A stretch of DNA of 64,000 bases from Pedobacter sp. N36a (GTDB lineage: Bacteria; Bacteroidota; Bacteroidia; Sphingobacteriales; Sphingobacteriaceae), in the NCBI RefSeq assembly GCF_014472395.1, contig NZ_JACSZW010000014.1, forward strand, positions 1-64,000, read 5' to 3'. Below, piece after piece: positions 10,601-18,459 of this stretch. A model generated the notes under the pieces. The model did no database searches. It was given only the letters and a program-made list of their open reading frames with translations, and was not told the origin of the DNA. The number at the start of each line of letters is the position of its first letter. Positions within the stretch are counted from its first letter, which is position 1. The translations under genes and the position numbers were made by a program.

Positions 10601-11060
10601 CAATATTTACACCTGGAATTCCAATATGGTTTTGAGGGTCAATCACTTTCCCTGTTATGTCGATCCAATTGCTGGCAGTTTCGATACTATTGTCAACAAG
10701 CTCATTTCGAACTACAATGGTCTTATCGACTATGTTAAAGGTTAAATTCTGATCAGTAAGACATGCTTTAAGCGCCTCTTCCAGAGGGACATTTTTCAAT
10801 TCTACATTTAGCATTTGCCTGTTTAGGTTAACCTTCCCACTATAGAAAAACAGGTATCCGGTTTGTTTTTTAATATCCCTAAAAACGGTTTCAAGTGTGG
10901 TGTTTTTCCTGGAAACAGTAACACTTTGTGAATAGCTAGCAGCAGATATATGCATCGTGCCGATCAGTAATAAAATAGCAGTTAATTTCATCACTAATAG
11001 TAATTTGTACTTTACCCGCCGCATAAAAAATACGGGGTTGTAAAGAAAAGTTAATTTCAT
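7608..11060 (-). CDS. SusC/RagA TonB-dependent transporter with STN domain (locus 1)
   Basis: A 1150-residue outer-membrane transporter. After a signal region (about 24-45) comes an STN domain (about 50-110, TLETVFRDIKKQTGYLFFYS), then a carboxypeptidase-regulatory-like domain (about 133-210), the TonB-box region DVIVTGYQT, a plug domain (PAFILDGFEVS, TAVYGSRAANGVMVIST) and a long 22-strand-type barrel ending in an aromatic residue (SLQATF). It imports oligomers too large for porins, driven by TonB. The STN domain matches the adjacent FecR gene: the two should touch in the periplasm to report substrate. The start ATG follows CCAAAAGT, a context shared with the other STN-bearing SusC genes here. 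Confidence 0.95.
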   Translation of the reverse strand: MKLTFLYNPVFFMRRVKYKLLLVMKLTAILLLIGTMHISAASYSQSVTVSRKNTTLETVFRDIKKQTGYLFFYSGKVNLNRQMLNVELKNVPLEEALKACLTDQNLTFNIVDKTIVVRNELVDNSIETASNWIDITGKVIDPQNHIGIPGVNIAIKGNKNIRVQTNNKGEFKIDAQPGDILIFTYIGFKVKEVKVGEAKFITVSMEDQVNLMSDVIVTGYQTIKKESYTGNAIVIQGEDLKRTNPQNVLKAIQTFDPSFRLLDNNLAGSDPNALPRINVRGATALPGIPANRDDVLDRNNLTSSFNLPAFILDGFEVSLQKVIDLDINRIASITLLKDAAATAVYGSRAANGVMVISTKAPVAGKLQLGYNYELTFSGPDLSDYQVLNAKDKIAYEQLAGMYQTGGSSGDTPQDVLDAQLFSRLRNVASGVDTYWLSQPLRNSYAQKHSLNAQGGDQNFRYGIDVRYQTQPSVMKGATRDRYSGGMNFTYNPSPKLILRNDLSINQTNAVNSPYGSFSTYALMNPYFPKADSTGRIIQELANWRVNTFRNQDNQYKNVYVFNPLFEAGLNNFNKESYLEILNAFSADYKLSSSLRIKGLISLNQTNSKADIFRSPSSNEFYEYATDKLNNRGTYLYATTNRTAIDGNLTINYNKQVGDNFFNLVLGANVLSAKSDFKSVEAQGFSNDRFTNIGFARIYKENSSPGGNVLISRTAGAFFSGNYSYKNKYLFDGSFRMEGSSAFGSNKRFAPFWAVGTGWNIHNEDFLKGSAVISQLRLKASTGTLGSVGFEPYMSRSMYGYYSQNWYSTGIGAAQLGYGNSNLQWQKTNTYDAGLDLGLFKDRIVLSPRYYYKLTKGLITDISLAPSTGFTTYKENLGDMANKGYEIYLTANAINTSGWNVNITGNLAHNTNTLVKLSNSLKVLNNKIDDLQSDPAYNENAANGLKSMPLLRYNEGQSLNTIYAVKSLGIDPENGKEIFVKRDGTLTYDYDIKDTQPVGDSTPKVAGSVGSNISYKNFMVSFSFYYRMGGQIYNQTLVDRIENADPRFNVDRRALSQRWLNPGDPALYKNIQDLSLTRASSRFIQKENLIDLQSVYMSYDFKKDFVRKAGFQTLRTAITMNDIFRASTVEIERGIDSPFARSITFSLQATF

Positions 11061-11128
11061 ACTTTTGGAATAGAATTAAGTTAATAAATAGCAGTCTGGT
11101 CTCAACATTTGGCTGCTGACTTTTTTTG

Positions 11129-11158
11129 ACCGGAAGTAGTGAGATACTTCCGGTTTTT
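11129..11158 (+). terminator. Hairpin between FecR and SusC, T-tail on the plus strand (locus 1)
   Basis: ACCGGAAGTA, loop GTGAGA, TACTTCCGGT, then TTTTT. The stem is a perfect 10 bp. The T-run follows it on the plus strand; on the coding (minus) strand the hairpin is followed by C and a run of A, so it does not look like a terminator for fecR. The 3' end lies 69 bases upstream of the susC ATG. It would terminate an antisense transcript started in the susC leader, or act as a structured leader. Confidence 0.6.
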
Positions 11159-11240
11159 TAGTCAAATCTTTTGTGGTTCTCGATTTATTGTAGCTTTCTT
11201 ATCATCTATGGTTGGTTTAGGTGGTTAAAGGTTAGGTTCA

Positions 11241-12434
11241 TTATTTTATTGATTTTGGAACTATTGCTGAGGAGGATCGTTGGTTATACGACACTTTAAT
11301 GGTTTTCCCTACAACATCAAAATTTACATTATTGAGTTCCAGTATTTTAAATACTTCTGAAAGTTTACTGCTTCTGGAGATCTCTCCAAAATATTTTTCC
11401 TCACTTATCGGGCCTACATATATTACATTGACATCATACCATCTGGCAACCTGTCGCATTACAGATTTAAGATCATCACCTTCAAAAGAGAAAATACCAT
11501 TGATCCAGGCGGTTTCTTTATTTATACTGACACGATGTTTAGCAATAGAATTTTCATCAGCCCTATCCAGCACCGCCTGCTCTCCTGGTTCTATTAATGC
11601 GGATTTTTTAGATGTAGAAACTTTTACAGCACCTTCCAGCAAAGTTGTTTTTATGGTTTGTTCATCTACATAAGCATTGACATTGAAATGGGTTCCCAAC
11701 ACCTCGACAGTCTGCACACCAGAAATTACCCTGAATCGCTTATTTTTATGTTTAGACACTTCAAAATACGCTTCACCGTTTAATTCAACCATACGATCTC
11801 CTGCTTTAAAAGAGGTAGGGAAGGTCACAGAGGAAGCCGAGTTCAGCATCACTTTAGTACCATCTGAAAGTATGATAGTATATTGCCCGCCTTTTGGCGT
11901 AGAAATTGTATTTTGTGTATTTTCGGTTAGTTCATCCTCTCCACTGTTAACAACGGTATAAATCAGTTCACCATCGTTGGATTTACTGACACTAATACCC
12001 GATTGCTTAGAAATTTCACCTTTGGCGGCATCATTTAACACAATTTTCTTTCCATTGGCCAGCGTAAGAATAGCTTTGTTACCTCCAGAGCTAACAGCAC
12101 GATCCATTTGAGCTATAAGATCACTTTTCTGTTGATATGAAAAGAAATAAATGGAAACAGAAACAAACAACAGTGCTGCTGCTGCCGCTCCGTATTTGAT
12201 CCAGCTATAGCTTAGCTTCTTAAGCTTTGGCCCGGCAATACGCTGGTCTATCTTTGCCTTGATGTCATCTTTTAGTTCAGAAAACAATGGTTCATTTTCA
12301 TCATTAATAAGGTCTTCATTGACATCAAACATATTATAATAAGTTTCCAGGAACTTCGTTTCCTCCAAACTCGTCTTTTGTTGCCTGTATTTTGTAAGAA
12401 TTTCTCTAAAATAATCTTTGTAAGCGCTTTTCAT
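11241..12434 (-). CDS. FecR-family anti-sigma factor with DUF4974 domain (locus 1)
   Basis: The ATG at 12434 gives a protein of 397 residues starting MKSAYKDYF; a longer frame to 12470 adds 12 unlikely residues. The N-terminal cytoplasmic part (1-75) should bind the sigma factor. One membrane segment follows (about 78-100, AAAAALLFVSVSIYFF). Next comes the periplasmic FecR domain with TPKGGQYTIILSDGT, VELNGEAYFEV and VEVLGTHFNVNAY, and a C-terminal DUF4974 (about 320-390) that probably meets the STN domain of SusC. It sits between its sigma gene and susC, the standard order. The C-terminal tail after VSYN is longer than in the other three FecR proteins here. Confidence 0.93.
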   Translation of the reverse strand: MKSAYKDYFREILTKYRQQKTSLEETKFLETYYNMFDVNEDLINDENEPLFSELKDDIKAKIDQRIAGPKLKKLSYSWIKYGAAAAALLFVSVSIYFFSYQQKSDLIAQMDRAVSSGGNKAILTLANGKKIVLNDAAKGEISKQSGISVSKSNDGELIYTVVNSGEDELTENTQNTISTPKGGQYTIILSDGTKVMLNSASSVTFPTSFKAGDRMVELNGEAYFEVSKHKNKRFRVISGVQTVEVLGTHFNVNAYVDEQTIKTTLLEGAVKVSTSKKSALIEPGEQAVLDRADENSIAKHRVSINKETAWINGIFSFEGDDLKSVMRQVARWYDVNVIYVGPISEEKYFGEISRSSKLSEVFKILELNNVNFDVVGKTIKVSYNQRSSSAIVPKSIK

Positions 12435-12533
12435 TCTCCGTGTTATACCTATATGAGTCACAAAACCCAAAATAGCCCACGCAGAATTAAGATTTTTTAT
12501 TTTTTCTGCTTGAAACAGTAAAAAAACATTTTT

Positions 12534-13115
12534 TTATCGTATCTGATAATATAGAATAACTGCATAAAACAGCATTAGTGAGGCTCTAAGGCTATTTAAT
12601 GCCTTACCTAATTGATTTCTTACCGTTTTTGGTGAAATCTGTAATCTATCAGCAATTTCCTGACTATTTAAATCTTCTTCAAAACGCATTTTAAAGATAA
12701 TACGTTGTTGTGTAGGAAGTCCCTCAATTAGCTGATGAAAGGCTTGAAGAAACTCCTTATGCATTATTTTTGCATCGGCTTCACCGAGCGTACCTTCCAG
12801 TTCAGCTACGGTATCAGGAAGAGCTGCATATCTGCCTTCTTTCTCAAGATGTTTAAACACACCATTTCTAGCAGCCACATTTAAATAAGCTGGAAGATTT
12901 TCAATTGGCTTTGTTGTGCCCCTGGTCCAAAGTTGAACAAATACATCCTGAGCAATATCCTGAGACCGATCCATATCATTCAATCTTTTATAGGCAGTGT
13001 TAAAAACAAGCTTCCAGTATCTATTATACAAAATATCAAAAGCATGCTTGTTCCCCTCACTCAGTTGGAGCAAGAGCTCATTGTCCCCGACATTATTTAA
13101 ACTTTCAGCGTACAT
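12534..13115 (-). CDS. ECF RNA polymerase sigma factor (locus 1)
   Basis: ATG at 13115, preceded by AAAGGGGAAG, is preferred to a TTG five codons upstream. The product (193 residues) has region 2 (FDILYNRYWKLVFNTAYKRL, DIAQDVFVQLW) and a region 4 helix-turn-helix (LNSQEIADRLQISPKTVRNQ). It is a group 4 sigma factor of the FecI-like Bacteroidota type; its job is to transcribe the susC operon when the neighbouring FecR releases it. A hydrophobic C-terminal tail (MLFYAVILYYQI) is typical of this subfamily. The IS element ends 120 bases upstream and may have altered its promoter. Confidence 0.93.
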   Translation of the reverse strand: MYAESLNNVGDNELLLQLSEGNKHAFDILYNRYWKLVFNTAYKRLNDMDRSQDIAQDVFVQLWTRGTTKPIENLPAYLNVAARNGVFKHLEKEGRYAALPDTVAELEGTLGEADAKIMHKEFLQAFHQLIEGLPTQQRIIFKMRFEEDLNSQEIADRLQISPKTVRNQLGKALNSLRASLMLFYAVILYYQIR

Positions 13116-13238
13116 CTTCCCCTTTAACAACCAAATCTATAAATATTTACAGCATTATCTATACTGCTCTACCATAAACACCAAATCTTATGTAAATTGA
13201 GGTAACTCATATTATTGTGTTTCATAATCTTACCCCTC

Positions 13239-13921
13239 TGACCTCCCCCCACAAAACTGCAACGATTTAAACTAGAGAAAAAGGGCAATTATTTATAACT
13301 TGAAACAAATAATTGCGATGAAAAGATCAAAATTTACCGAGGCACAAATAGCCTTTGCGCTGAAGCAGTCAGAGACGGGTACCCGTGTAGAAGAGATTTG
13401 CAGAAAAATGGGGATATCTCAGGCTACTTTCTTCAACTGGAAAAAGAAATATGGTGGTTTGGGTGTCAGTGAACTTAGTCGGCTGAGACAGTTGGAGGAG
13501 GAAAACAACCAACTGAAGATACGAGATATCGCACTTACTCGTGTTCGATATGGATTTTGGCGCATCTTTATTTTGCTTAAAAGACAGGGATTTACAGATA
13601 ATCATAAGCGTGTTTACAGGATCTATAAGGAAGAAGGGTTAAACCTTAGGAGCAAGCGTCCCCGCAGAAGCCGTAGTGCTGCTCAAAGACTGGAAAGGCT
13701 TGATACTCCAGCGATAAAAAGTTTAGAGATGAATGTCTGTCCACAAATTGGTTCCTTGATATGGAAGATGCTAAGAACAAAATCGAAGACTGGAGATGGG
13801 AGTATAATCATTTCCGGCCCACAGCACCTTGGATGATTTATCTCCCCAAGAATTTATTAAATTGCATGAAAATACGCCTAAAACTTAACTTTAGAATGCT
13901 CGGTTTACAGGGAGGAGGTCA
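13239..13921 (+). mobile_element. IS3-family insertion sequence, internally deleted derivative
   Basis: Ends are TGACCTCCCCCC at 13239-13250 and GGGAGGAGGTCA at 13910-13921, an inverted repeat with one mismatch and the TG...CA termini of IS3-family elements. The element is about 0.68 kb, roughly half the usual 1.2-1.3 kb. It encodes an OrfA/OrfB transposase with two internal deletions, so it can only move in trans. No matching 3-4 base target duplication is visible (left flank CCTC, right flank GATG), which suggests a rearrangement after insertion. Its right end cuts the ABC ATPase gene. Confidence 0.75.
13318..13921 (+). pseudogene. IS3-family transposase OrfA/OrfB, deleted and frameshifted
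   Basis: From ATG 13318 the frame reads a normal OrfA start (MKRSKFTEAQIAFALKQSE, a helix-turn-helix at GISQATFFNWKKK and a leucine-zipper-like RQLEEENNQLK). It then jumps straight to OrfB sequence (IRDIALTRVRYGFWRI, DNHKRVYRIYKEEGLNLRSK), so the end of OrfA and the start of OrfB are missing. After LERLDTPAI most of the DDE core is missing, and the frame changes to DKKFRDECLSTNWFL (from about 13715) and IEDWRWEYNHFRP, the OrfB C terminus. The IS407-like subgroup is my best match. Not functional. Confidence 0.8.
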
Positions 13922-14221
13922 GATGAAGAATGACAGATATTCTTTGACAGTGTAATTATCAATAAGATATTTAGCATTAGTGTGGAAATAACTCAACTTT
14001 TTTCTAAGCTCTTCATCATATCGTTCAATTTTTTTATTATTAAAAAATAATCCCCCTGATGAAAACGGAGTAAGATTAGAGATGATATTTAAAAGTGTAG
14101 TTTTTCCACTACCGTTAATACCTGTAAGCTTGTAGGTTTTATTGAACTCAATAGTTAAATTGATGTTTTTAAATATCGTAAGCTTTGAATATTTCTTTGT
14201 AATATTTTTTAGTTCTATCAT
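13919..14221 (-). pseudogene. ABC transporter ATP-binding protein, truncated by the IS element
   Basis: The 100-residue product starts as a normal ABC ATPase: MIELKNITKKYS, and Walker A GINGSGKTT at residues 34-42. It ends at VKEYLSFFI, before the signature motif, Walker B and H-loop. The stop codon TGA is supplied by the first bases of the IS end (13919-13921). Normal length is 200-300 residues. The missing part is not found on the far side of the IS element, so sequence was lost there. It starts 7 bases after the membrane protein gene and was probably the energy unit of that exporter. Very AT-rich compared with the flanking transporter loci. Confidence 0.8.
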
Positions 14222-14228
14222 AGGAAGA

Positions 14229-14837
14229 TCATTTAATCCAATTTTTTACAACCAGGATTCTAAGAAAAAAAAGTGAGAAATTAAAAGCGGCTAAACCGAT
14301 ATAAAGAATTGGCTTATAGACAATCCTGCTTATTTGGTCAAAATCATATAAATTAATGACTATGATAGTTACAAAGAGTATCGTTTGAAAGGCAATCCCA
14401 AAAGAAACAAATCCAAGATACGTCTTCAATAATGTAAGAATATTAACAAACGTAAGGAATAAGAGTAGATTCAGGAGTATGTTGAAGAATACAATACTTG
14501 GGTCCGATTTATCCATAAATATGACTCGTCCAATCATTGCAGAATAAGTAAGAATCATTATGGTTATTATCAGGGGGTTCTTTATTAATTCAACAAAATC
14601 AAATAATGATATTTTCAATTTTGAAAACTTGAAATGTATCATATTGTTTATGTCAGCAAGATGTCTCATAGACCCATATTTCAACTCACAACCATAGACC
14701 AATATGCAATACACAAGCAACAAAATATTGGAGGAAAACAATCTGGTTTCCAAAGTAAACCCTTCAACAAAAATTAATACGATAATATTTGACGCACACA
14801 TTAATAATATGGCAATATTTAATAATATCCTTAACAT
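14229..14837 (-). CDS. Polytopic membrane protein, probable ABC-2-like permease subunit
   Basis: A 202-residue hydrophobic protein with about six predicted membrane segments (near residues 4-25, 35-52, 88-109, 115-140, 142-165 and 175-197) and a charged loop at 53-85. I do not recognise the family by sequence. Its position directly before a small ABC ATPase gene, and behind a 66-residue peptide gene (48 bases), suggests the membrane half of a peptide or bacteriocin ABC exporter or of an immunity transporter. Without an intact ATPase it is unlikely to transport now. AT-rich, as is the rest of this islet. Confidence 0.6.
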   Translation of the reverse strand: MLRILLNIAILLMCASNIIVLIFVEGFTLETRLFSSNILLLVYCILVYGCELKYGSMRHLADINNMIHFKFSKLKISLFDFVELIKNPLIITIMILTYSAMIGRVIFMDKSDPSIVFFNILLNLLLFLTFVNILTLLKTYLGFVSFGIAFQTILFVTIIVINLYDFDQISRIVYKPILYIGLAAFNFSLFFLRILVVKNWIK

Positions 14838-14885
14838 GTATTTATGATTAAATTTGCGATAATCATTTGATTATTTCAAATGAAT

Positions 14886-15086
14886 TTAATGACCTAAGCA
14901 ACCCATTGCTGTTGCTCCCCATCCGGCATGCAATAAACCAAAGCCTACCCGAAACCTAACTCCACCTATTGCAAGTCCTAAGGCGAGCGTACCCGCTACT
15001 GCCAAACCAATTCCAACGCTACATGAAGCCGCTACTTTTTTACCCGCTTCAAAACAGTCCATTTGATTGAAATCCAAACTTTCCAT
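14886..15086 (-). CDS. Small Gly/Ala-rich peptide, candidate secreted peptide or bacteriocin precursor
   Basis: The 66-residue product has an acidic amphipathic N terminus (MESLDFNQMDCFEAG) followed by a long Gly/Ala-rich hydrophobic part (GIGLAVAGTLALGLAIGG) and the tail WGATAMGCLGH. Cysteines are at 11, 22 and 63. The Ala14-Gly15 pair after a Met-Glu-x-Leu start resembles the double-glycine-type leaders of peptides exported by ABC transporters, though it is not a strict Gly-Gly. It is the first gene of an operon with a membrane protein and a truncated ABC ATPase. No peptidase-type (C39) transporter is visible. A small membrane protein is the main alternative. Confidence 0.5.
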   Translation of the reverse strand: MESLDFNQMDCFEAGKKVAASCSVGIGLAVAGTLALGLAIGGVRFRVGFGLLHAGWGATAMGCLGH

Positions 15087-15513
15087 AGCAATATATTTAA
15101 GTAAAAAATACCTAAATATACATTAAATCACCAAAGTAACTATTTATTAGAAAATATAATCATTTAAGGATACTACGAAATATAAAATATCACACCATTT
15201 AATAATTAAAACTCAATTTATCGTTGCTTTTTCCTATTAAAGTTGGCGCCAAATTCTAACATACTCTTCTCAGGCTTTTAAGTTCGGCAAATTGACCAGA
15301 CCCTTTTTCTCCATATTTGAATTAATATTATGTTAATTGTTCAAAAAGGTTCAATGACTTAAAAACCGAATAAACGTGTTAAATGATTCCAACACTCGCC
15401 CACCGACCCGGCAGACAAATAGAAATTTGAAAATCTTGGAAAGAATTTTATTAGCGTAAAACCAAAACCCGATTTTACTGTTGAGTAGGTACAAACATTT
15501 TAACTAAGAGACT
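15087..15513. other. AT-rich intergenic region without a recognisable gene
   Basis: It separates the minus-strand peptide operon from the plus-strand RaiA-like gene and must hold both promoters. TACTGTTG at about 15477 resembles the Bacteroidota minus-7 box (TAnnTTTG) with one mismatch. A short reverse-strand stretch around 15250-15330 contains broken codons without a match I can name. No RNA gene or repeat was seen. Confidence 0.4.
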
Positions 15514-15828
15514 ATGACTATTCAACTGAACACCGACAAAAACCTAACAATACATCAGGAATACGAAGAAAAAATTAAAAATCAAATCAATGAAGGCTTG
15601 GGGATATTCGATGATTTAATCTCCCGCCTAGAGGTACATTTATCAGACGAAAATGGAAGTAAAGAAGGCCTAGATGACAAACGTTGTTTATTGGAGGCAA
15701 GAATTTCAGGCAGAGAACCTTTTGCTGTTTCCAGCTTAGGAAACACTTATGATTTAGCTCTTCATGGCGCGATTACCAAGTTAAAAAGCAAGCTGGAGAC
15801 AATAGCCGGCAAACTTAAAGCACACTAA
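15514..15828 (+). CDS. HPF/RaiA-like ribosome-associated protein
   Basis: A 104-residue protein with the pattern of the short HPF/RaiA (sigma-54 modulation) family: an opening strand MTIQLNTDKNL, then ISRLEVHLSDENGSKEG, DKRCLLEARISGREPFAVSS and a final helix (HGAITKLKSKLETIAGKL). Such proteins bind the 30S subunit in slow growth and silence or protect ribosomes; this subgroup in Bacteroidota is short and lacks the dimerisation tail of long HPF. Start ATG 15514 follows AAGAG at a short distance. It stands alone and ends at a strong terminator. Confidence 0.8.
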   Translation: MTIQLNTDKNLTIHQEYEEKIKNQINEGLGIFDDLISRLEVHLSDENGSKEGLDDKRCLLEARISGREPFAVSSLGNTYDLALHGAITKLKSKLETIAGKLKAH

Positions 15829-15857
15829 CCCGTTAGTCCCGACCTTCCGGTTGCGAG

Positions 15858-15899
15858 AAACAGGAAAATCCTCACATAACTGTGAGGATTTTCCTGTTT
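15858..15899 (+). terminator. Strong bidirectional intrinsic terminator
   Basis: A perfect 19-bp stem (15858-15876 and 15881-15899) with loop TAAC, flanked by AAA on one side and TTTT on the other. It lies between the convergent RaiA-like gene and the GH109 gene and should end both transcripts, including the long locus 2 operon. Confidence 0.9.
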
Positions 15900-15926
15900 T
15901 AACTGCTAAATCATCAGAAATCCAGG

Positions 15927-17273
15927 CTAAAAACCACTGTTATCCAATGCAAATTTAGGCTGAGCATCCTTCCACTTTCCTTTGGTAAAATCAGGGAAAT
16001 TTTGCGGCATATTGCCCTCTTTCAGAGATTGCTCAGAAAGCGGCGTAATGACACTCATGGTCAAGGAATCATAAATATCTATGGGAGTTTGTTTTTTCTG
16101 TTTCACCGACTCCACAAAAGCATTAAACACAAACCAGTCCATTCCACCATGACCGGCACCCTCAGCCAAATGTTCGTACTTTTTCCATAGCGGATGATCG
16201 TATTTATCCAGCCATGTTTTGGCTTTATCCCACTCGTCATAAGTTCCGGACTTCCCTTCTACATAAATGGAATCCGCAACATCCATCCACAAACCTTCAG
16301 TTCCCTGCACCCTGAATCCCAAAGAGTAAGGTCTTGGCAGATGCGTATCATGAGTTAAGGTTACCGTTTCTCCGTTTGCACAGTTTAACATAGTAGTAAT
16401 CACATCTCCATTTTTGAAATTCACAGAAAGGTTCTTATTTCCTGGAGATACTTTCTCAATATAACGGTGCAAGCCCTTGGATTTTGAAGCAAAAGAAACC
16501 AGATTCGTAAACTGATTTCCACAATTGATATTGATGTAATTCATAATCGGACCAGCACCGTGGGTAGGATAAATATCTCCGTTCCGATCGGCATTCCATT
16601 GTGTCCGCCATTGTGCCTCACCAACGGTATTGGGACCAAATTCCCCGCCTTTACCATTAAAATTTACGCCATCATTAAACAATACAGGCCTTAGGTCATG
16701 CTGATACCCGCCCTCCAGGTGAACCAGTTCCCCGAAAACATTGTTCCGGACCATATTTAATACCGCAAGCACATCTCTGCGGTAAGACACGTTTTCGAGC
16801 GTCATGTAAGGGATGTTTGTTTCCTCATATACCTTTAGGATCTCCCAATGGTCTGCTACAGTAATACCGGCAATCACCTCACAACCTACGTATTTCCCAG
16901 CCCTCATGGCATCGATCGCCTGGTCCTTGTGGAACTCCCAAGGGGTAGCAATGATGACTGCATCGATGTCTTTACGGTCCAGTAGTTTTTTGTAAGCATC
17001 AATCCCTCCAGTATATTCGGCAGGAAGTTTCTTCCCTGCTTTGACAAACTGCGCGCGGCAATATTTCAAGGAGCTTTCCTGAGTATCGCAGATGGCCGTA
17101 ATCTCCACATCGGAACGAAGGAGTCCTTCACTGATGTGATTCCGCCCCCTTAGTCCAACGCCGATATAACCTAAGCGAATCTTGTCTTTTGTATTCGCAA
17201 ATAATGCCTCAGGCATTAAGGTAAGTCCTGCCAATCCTACTAATCCATTGGCACAAAAATGTCTTCTGTTCAT
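15927..17273 (-). CDS. GH109-type protein (Gfo/Idh/MocA fold), probable alpha-N-acetylgalactosaminidase
   Basis: A 448-residue protein with a twin-arginine-type export signal (MNRRHFCANG, GLAGLTLMPEALFA). The NAD-binding Rossmann motif is GYIGVGLRG (about 34-42), followed by ITAICDT and VIIATPWEFHKDQA. The C-terminal half has THGAGPIMNYININCG and GHGGMDWFVFNAF, which match the GH109 family known from NAD-dependent alpha-N-acetylgalactosaminidases such as the Elizabethkingia enzyme that removes blood group A GalNAc. It is last in the locus 2 operon, 4 bases after the kinase gene. The family call is good; exact substrate is inferred. A plain sugar oxidoreductase is the alternative. Confidence 0.82.
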   Translation of the reverse strand: MNRRHFCANGLVGLAGLTLMPEALFANTKDKIRLGYIGVGLRGRNHISEGLLRSDVEITAICDTQESSLKYCRAQFVKAGKKLPAEYTGGIDAYKKLLDRKDIDAVIIATPWEFHKDQAIDAMRAGKYVGCEVIAGITVADHWEILKVYEETNIPYMTLENVSYRRDVLAVLNMVRNNVFGELVHLEGGYQHDLRPVLFNDGVNFNGKGGEFGPNTVGEAQWRTQWNADRNGDIYPTHGAGPIMNYININCGNQFTNLVSFASKSKGLHRYIEKVSPGNKNLSVNFKNGDVITTMLNCANGETVTLTHDTHLPRPYSLGFRVQGTEGLWMDVADSIYVEGKSGTYDEWDKAKTWLDKYDHPLWKKYEHLAEGAGHGGMDWFVFNAFVESVKQKKQTPIDIYDSLTMSVITPLSEQSLKEGNMPQNFPDFTKGKWKDAQPKFALDNSGF

Positions 17274-17277
17274 CTTT

Positions 17278-18402
17278 TTAATCTTTAATTAACTGGTGTT
17301 TTCTGGCCTCTTTAAAAATACTGTCTTCCATAGATTCGGAATGTTCAAACAGCTCTTTCAGTAGTTTAAGCTGTGCTCTGGTACGCTGAAGGTTGTGATG
17401 TGTGGATTCTATTTTGTAATAGCGGTCTCCATTGATATAATCCGTCAGAAACCGGACTGCCTGCATGTAAGGCAGTAAAAGCACCCCCTTCATCAGAGAG
17501 CTCAGCTCCCACTCATTAATGAATAACCTGGCCTGCTCCAGGTACCCTTTCGTATAGGCATTAAACAATGGAATATTCAGTTTGATGTTGGACAATTCCT
17601 TATCATCCTCCGTCGTGCTATTGATGATCGTACGGATGGCGTCACCAAAGTCGTAGGCAACATAGCCTGGCATTACCGTGTCCAGATCGATCACGCATTG
17701 CGCCCTGTCCTCTAAATTTAACAGCACATTATTGAATTTGGTATCGTAATGGATGACGCGTCTGGGCAAAGTAAGCAGCTGTTCATCCTGTTGAAAATAC
17801 GACATAGATCCTGAACTGGCATCTATGGTTCTCAGCTCCTCAGACACGAGCGCAACGCGGCCAAGCGGATCTTCAGCCCTTGCCTGCTCCAGCTGTTCCA
17901 GCCTTTTACCAATATGATGAAAATCAGGGATCACCTCATACATCAGGTCGGGCGAAAGGTCGCAAAGCATGTACTGGAACTTCCCGAAGGCTTTTCCACC
18001 TTCATAAGCCTGTTGTTCCGTTTCTACCACATCGTAGGTCTTGGTATCCTTTAGAAAATGGCACATTCGCCAATATTCCCCATTGCTGTCCTGATAAAAA
18101 TATGGGCCTTCTTTTGTGGCAACGAGCGTCATCACCTCTTTTTCAGGGTTGCCCTCTCCAGAAATCAGCAATTCCTTTTTAAGATGCGCAATCACCCTGC
18201 ACATGTTTTCTATCAGTTTGGGGACATTTTTAAATACTTGATGGTTGATCTTCTGAAGCAGGTAATCATACTCTTCAGTCGCAAGATTCTTCAGACGATA
18301 GGTATCATTAATATGTCCTGTGCCATAAGACTTCAGCGTAGAGATATCCACATGACATCTGAATTTAGAAGTAATTTCGAATAGATTTTCTATTGTGTTC
18401 AA
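17278..18402 (-). CDS. APH-fold sugar kinase, NahK-like (N-acetylhexosamine 1-kinase candidate)
   Basis: A 374-residue cytoplasmic protein of the aminoglycoside phosphotransferase/choline kinase fold. Visible motifs are GTGHINDTYRL (nucleotide loop), HYDTKFNNVLL with the likely catalytic Asp220, and IDLDTVMPG followed by YDFGDAIRT (metal-binding Asp near 241). The pair 'DTVMPG...DFGDAIRT' is characteristic of NahK-type anomeric kinases that phosphorylate GalNAc/GlcNAc at C1. Placed between GH31 and GH109 genes, it would trap released amino sugars. The best start I see is TTG at 18402; no upstream in-frame ATG and no clear ribosome site are present, so the start is uncertain. Confidence 0.78.
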   Translation of the reverse strand: MNTIENLFEITSKFRCHVDISTLKSYGTGHINDTYRLKNLATEEYDYLLQKINHQVFKNVPKLIENMCRVIAHLKKELLISGEGNPEKEVMTLVATKEGPYFYQDSNGEYWRMCHFLKDTKTYDVVETEQQAYEGGKAFGKFQYMLCDLSPDLMYEVIPDFHHIGKRLEQLEQARAEDPLGRVALVSEELRTIDASSGSMSYFQQDEQLLTLPRRVIHYDTKFNNVLLNLEDRAQCVIDLDTVMPGYVAYDFGDAIRTIINSTTEDDKELSNIKLNIPLFNAYTKGYLEQARLFINEWELSSLMKGVLLLPYMQAVRFLTDYINGDRYYKIESTHHNLQRTRAQLKLLKELFEHSESMEDSIFKEARKHQLIKD

Positions 18403-18459
18403 AATGAAAAGGTTTTTGGTTTATCGTTTAATTTTAATAGGCAGATTCATCAGCTTTAA

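Noticed and set aside
15250..15330. Broken reverse-strand coding stretch in the RaiA upstream region
   Set aside because: It has a stop within about 15 codons in the best frame and no recognisable motif.
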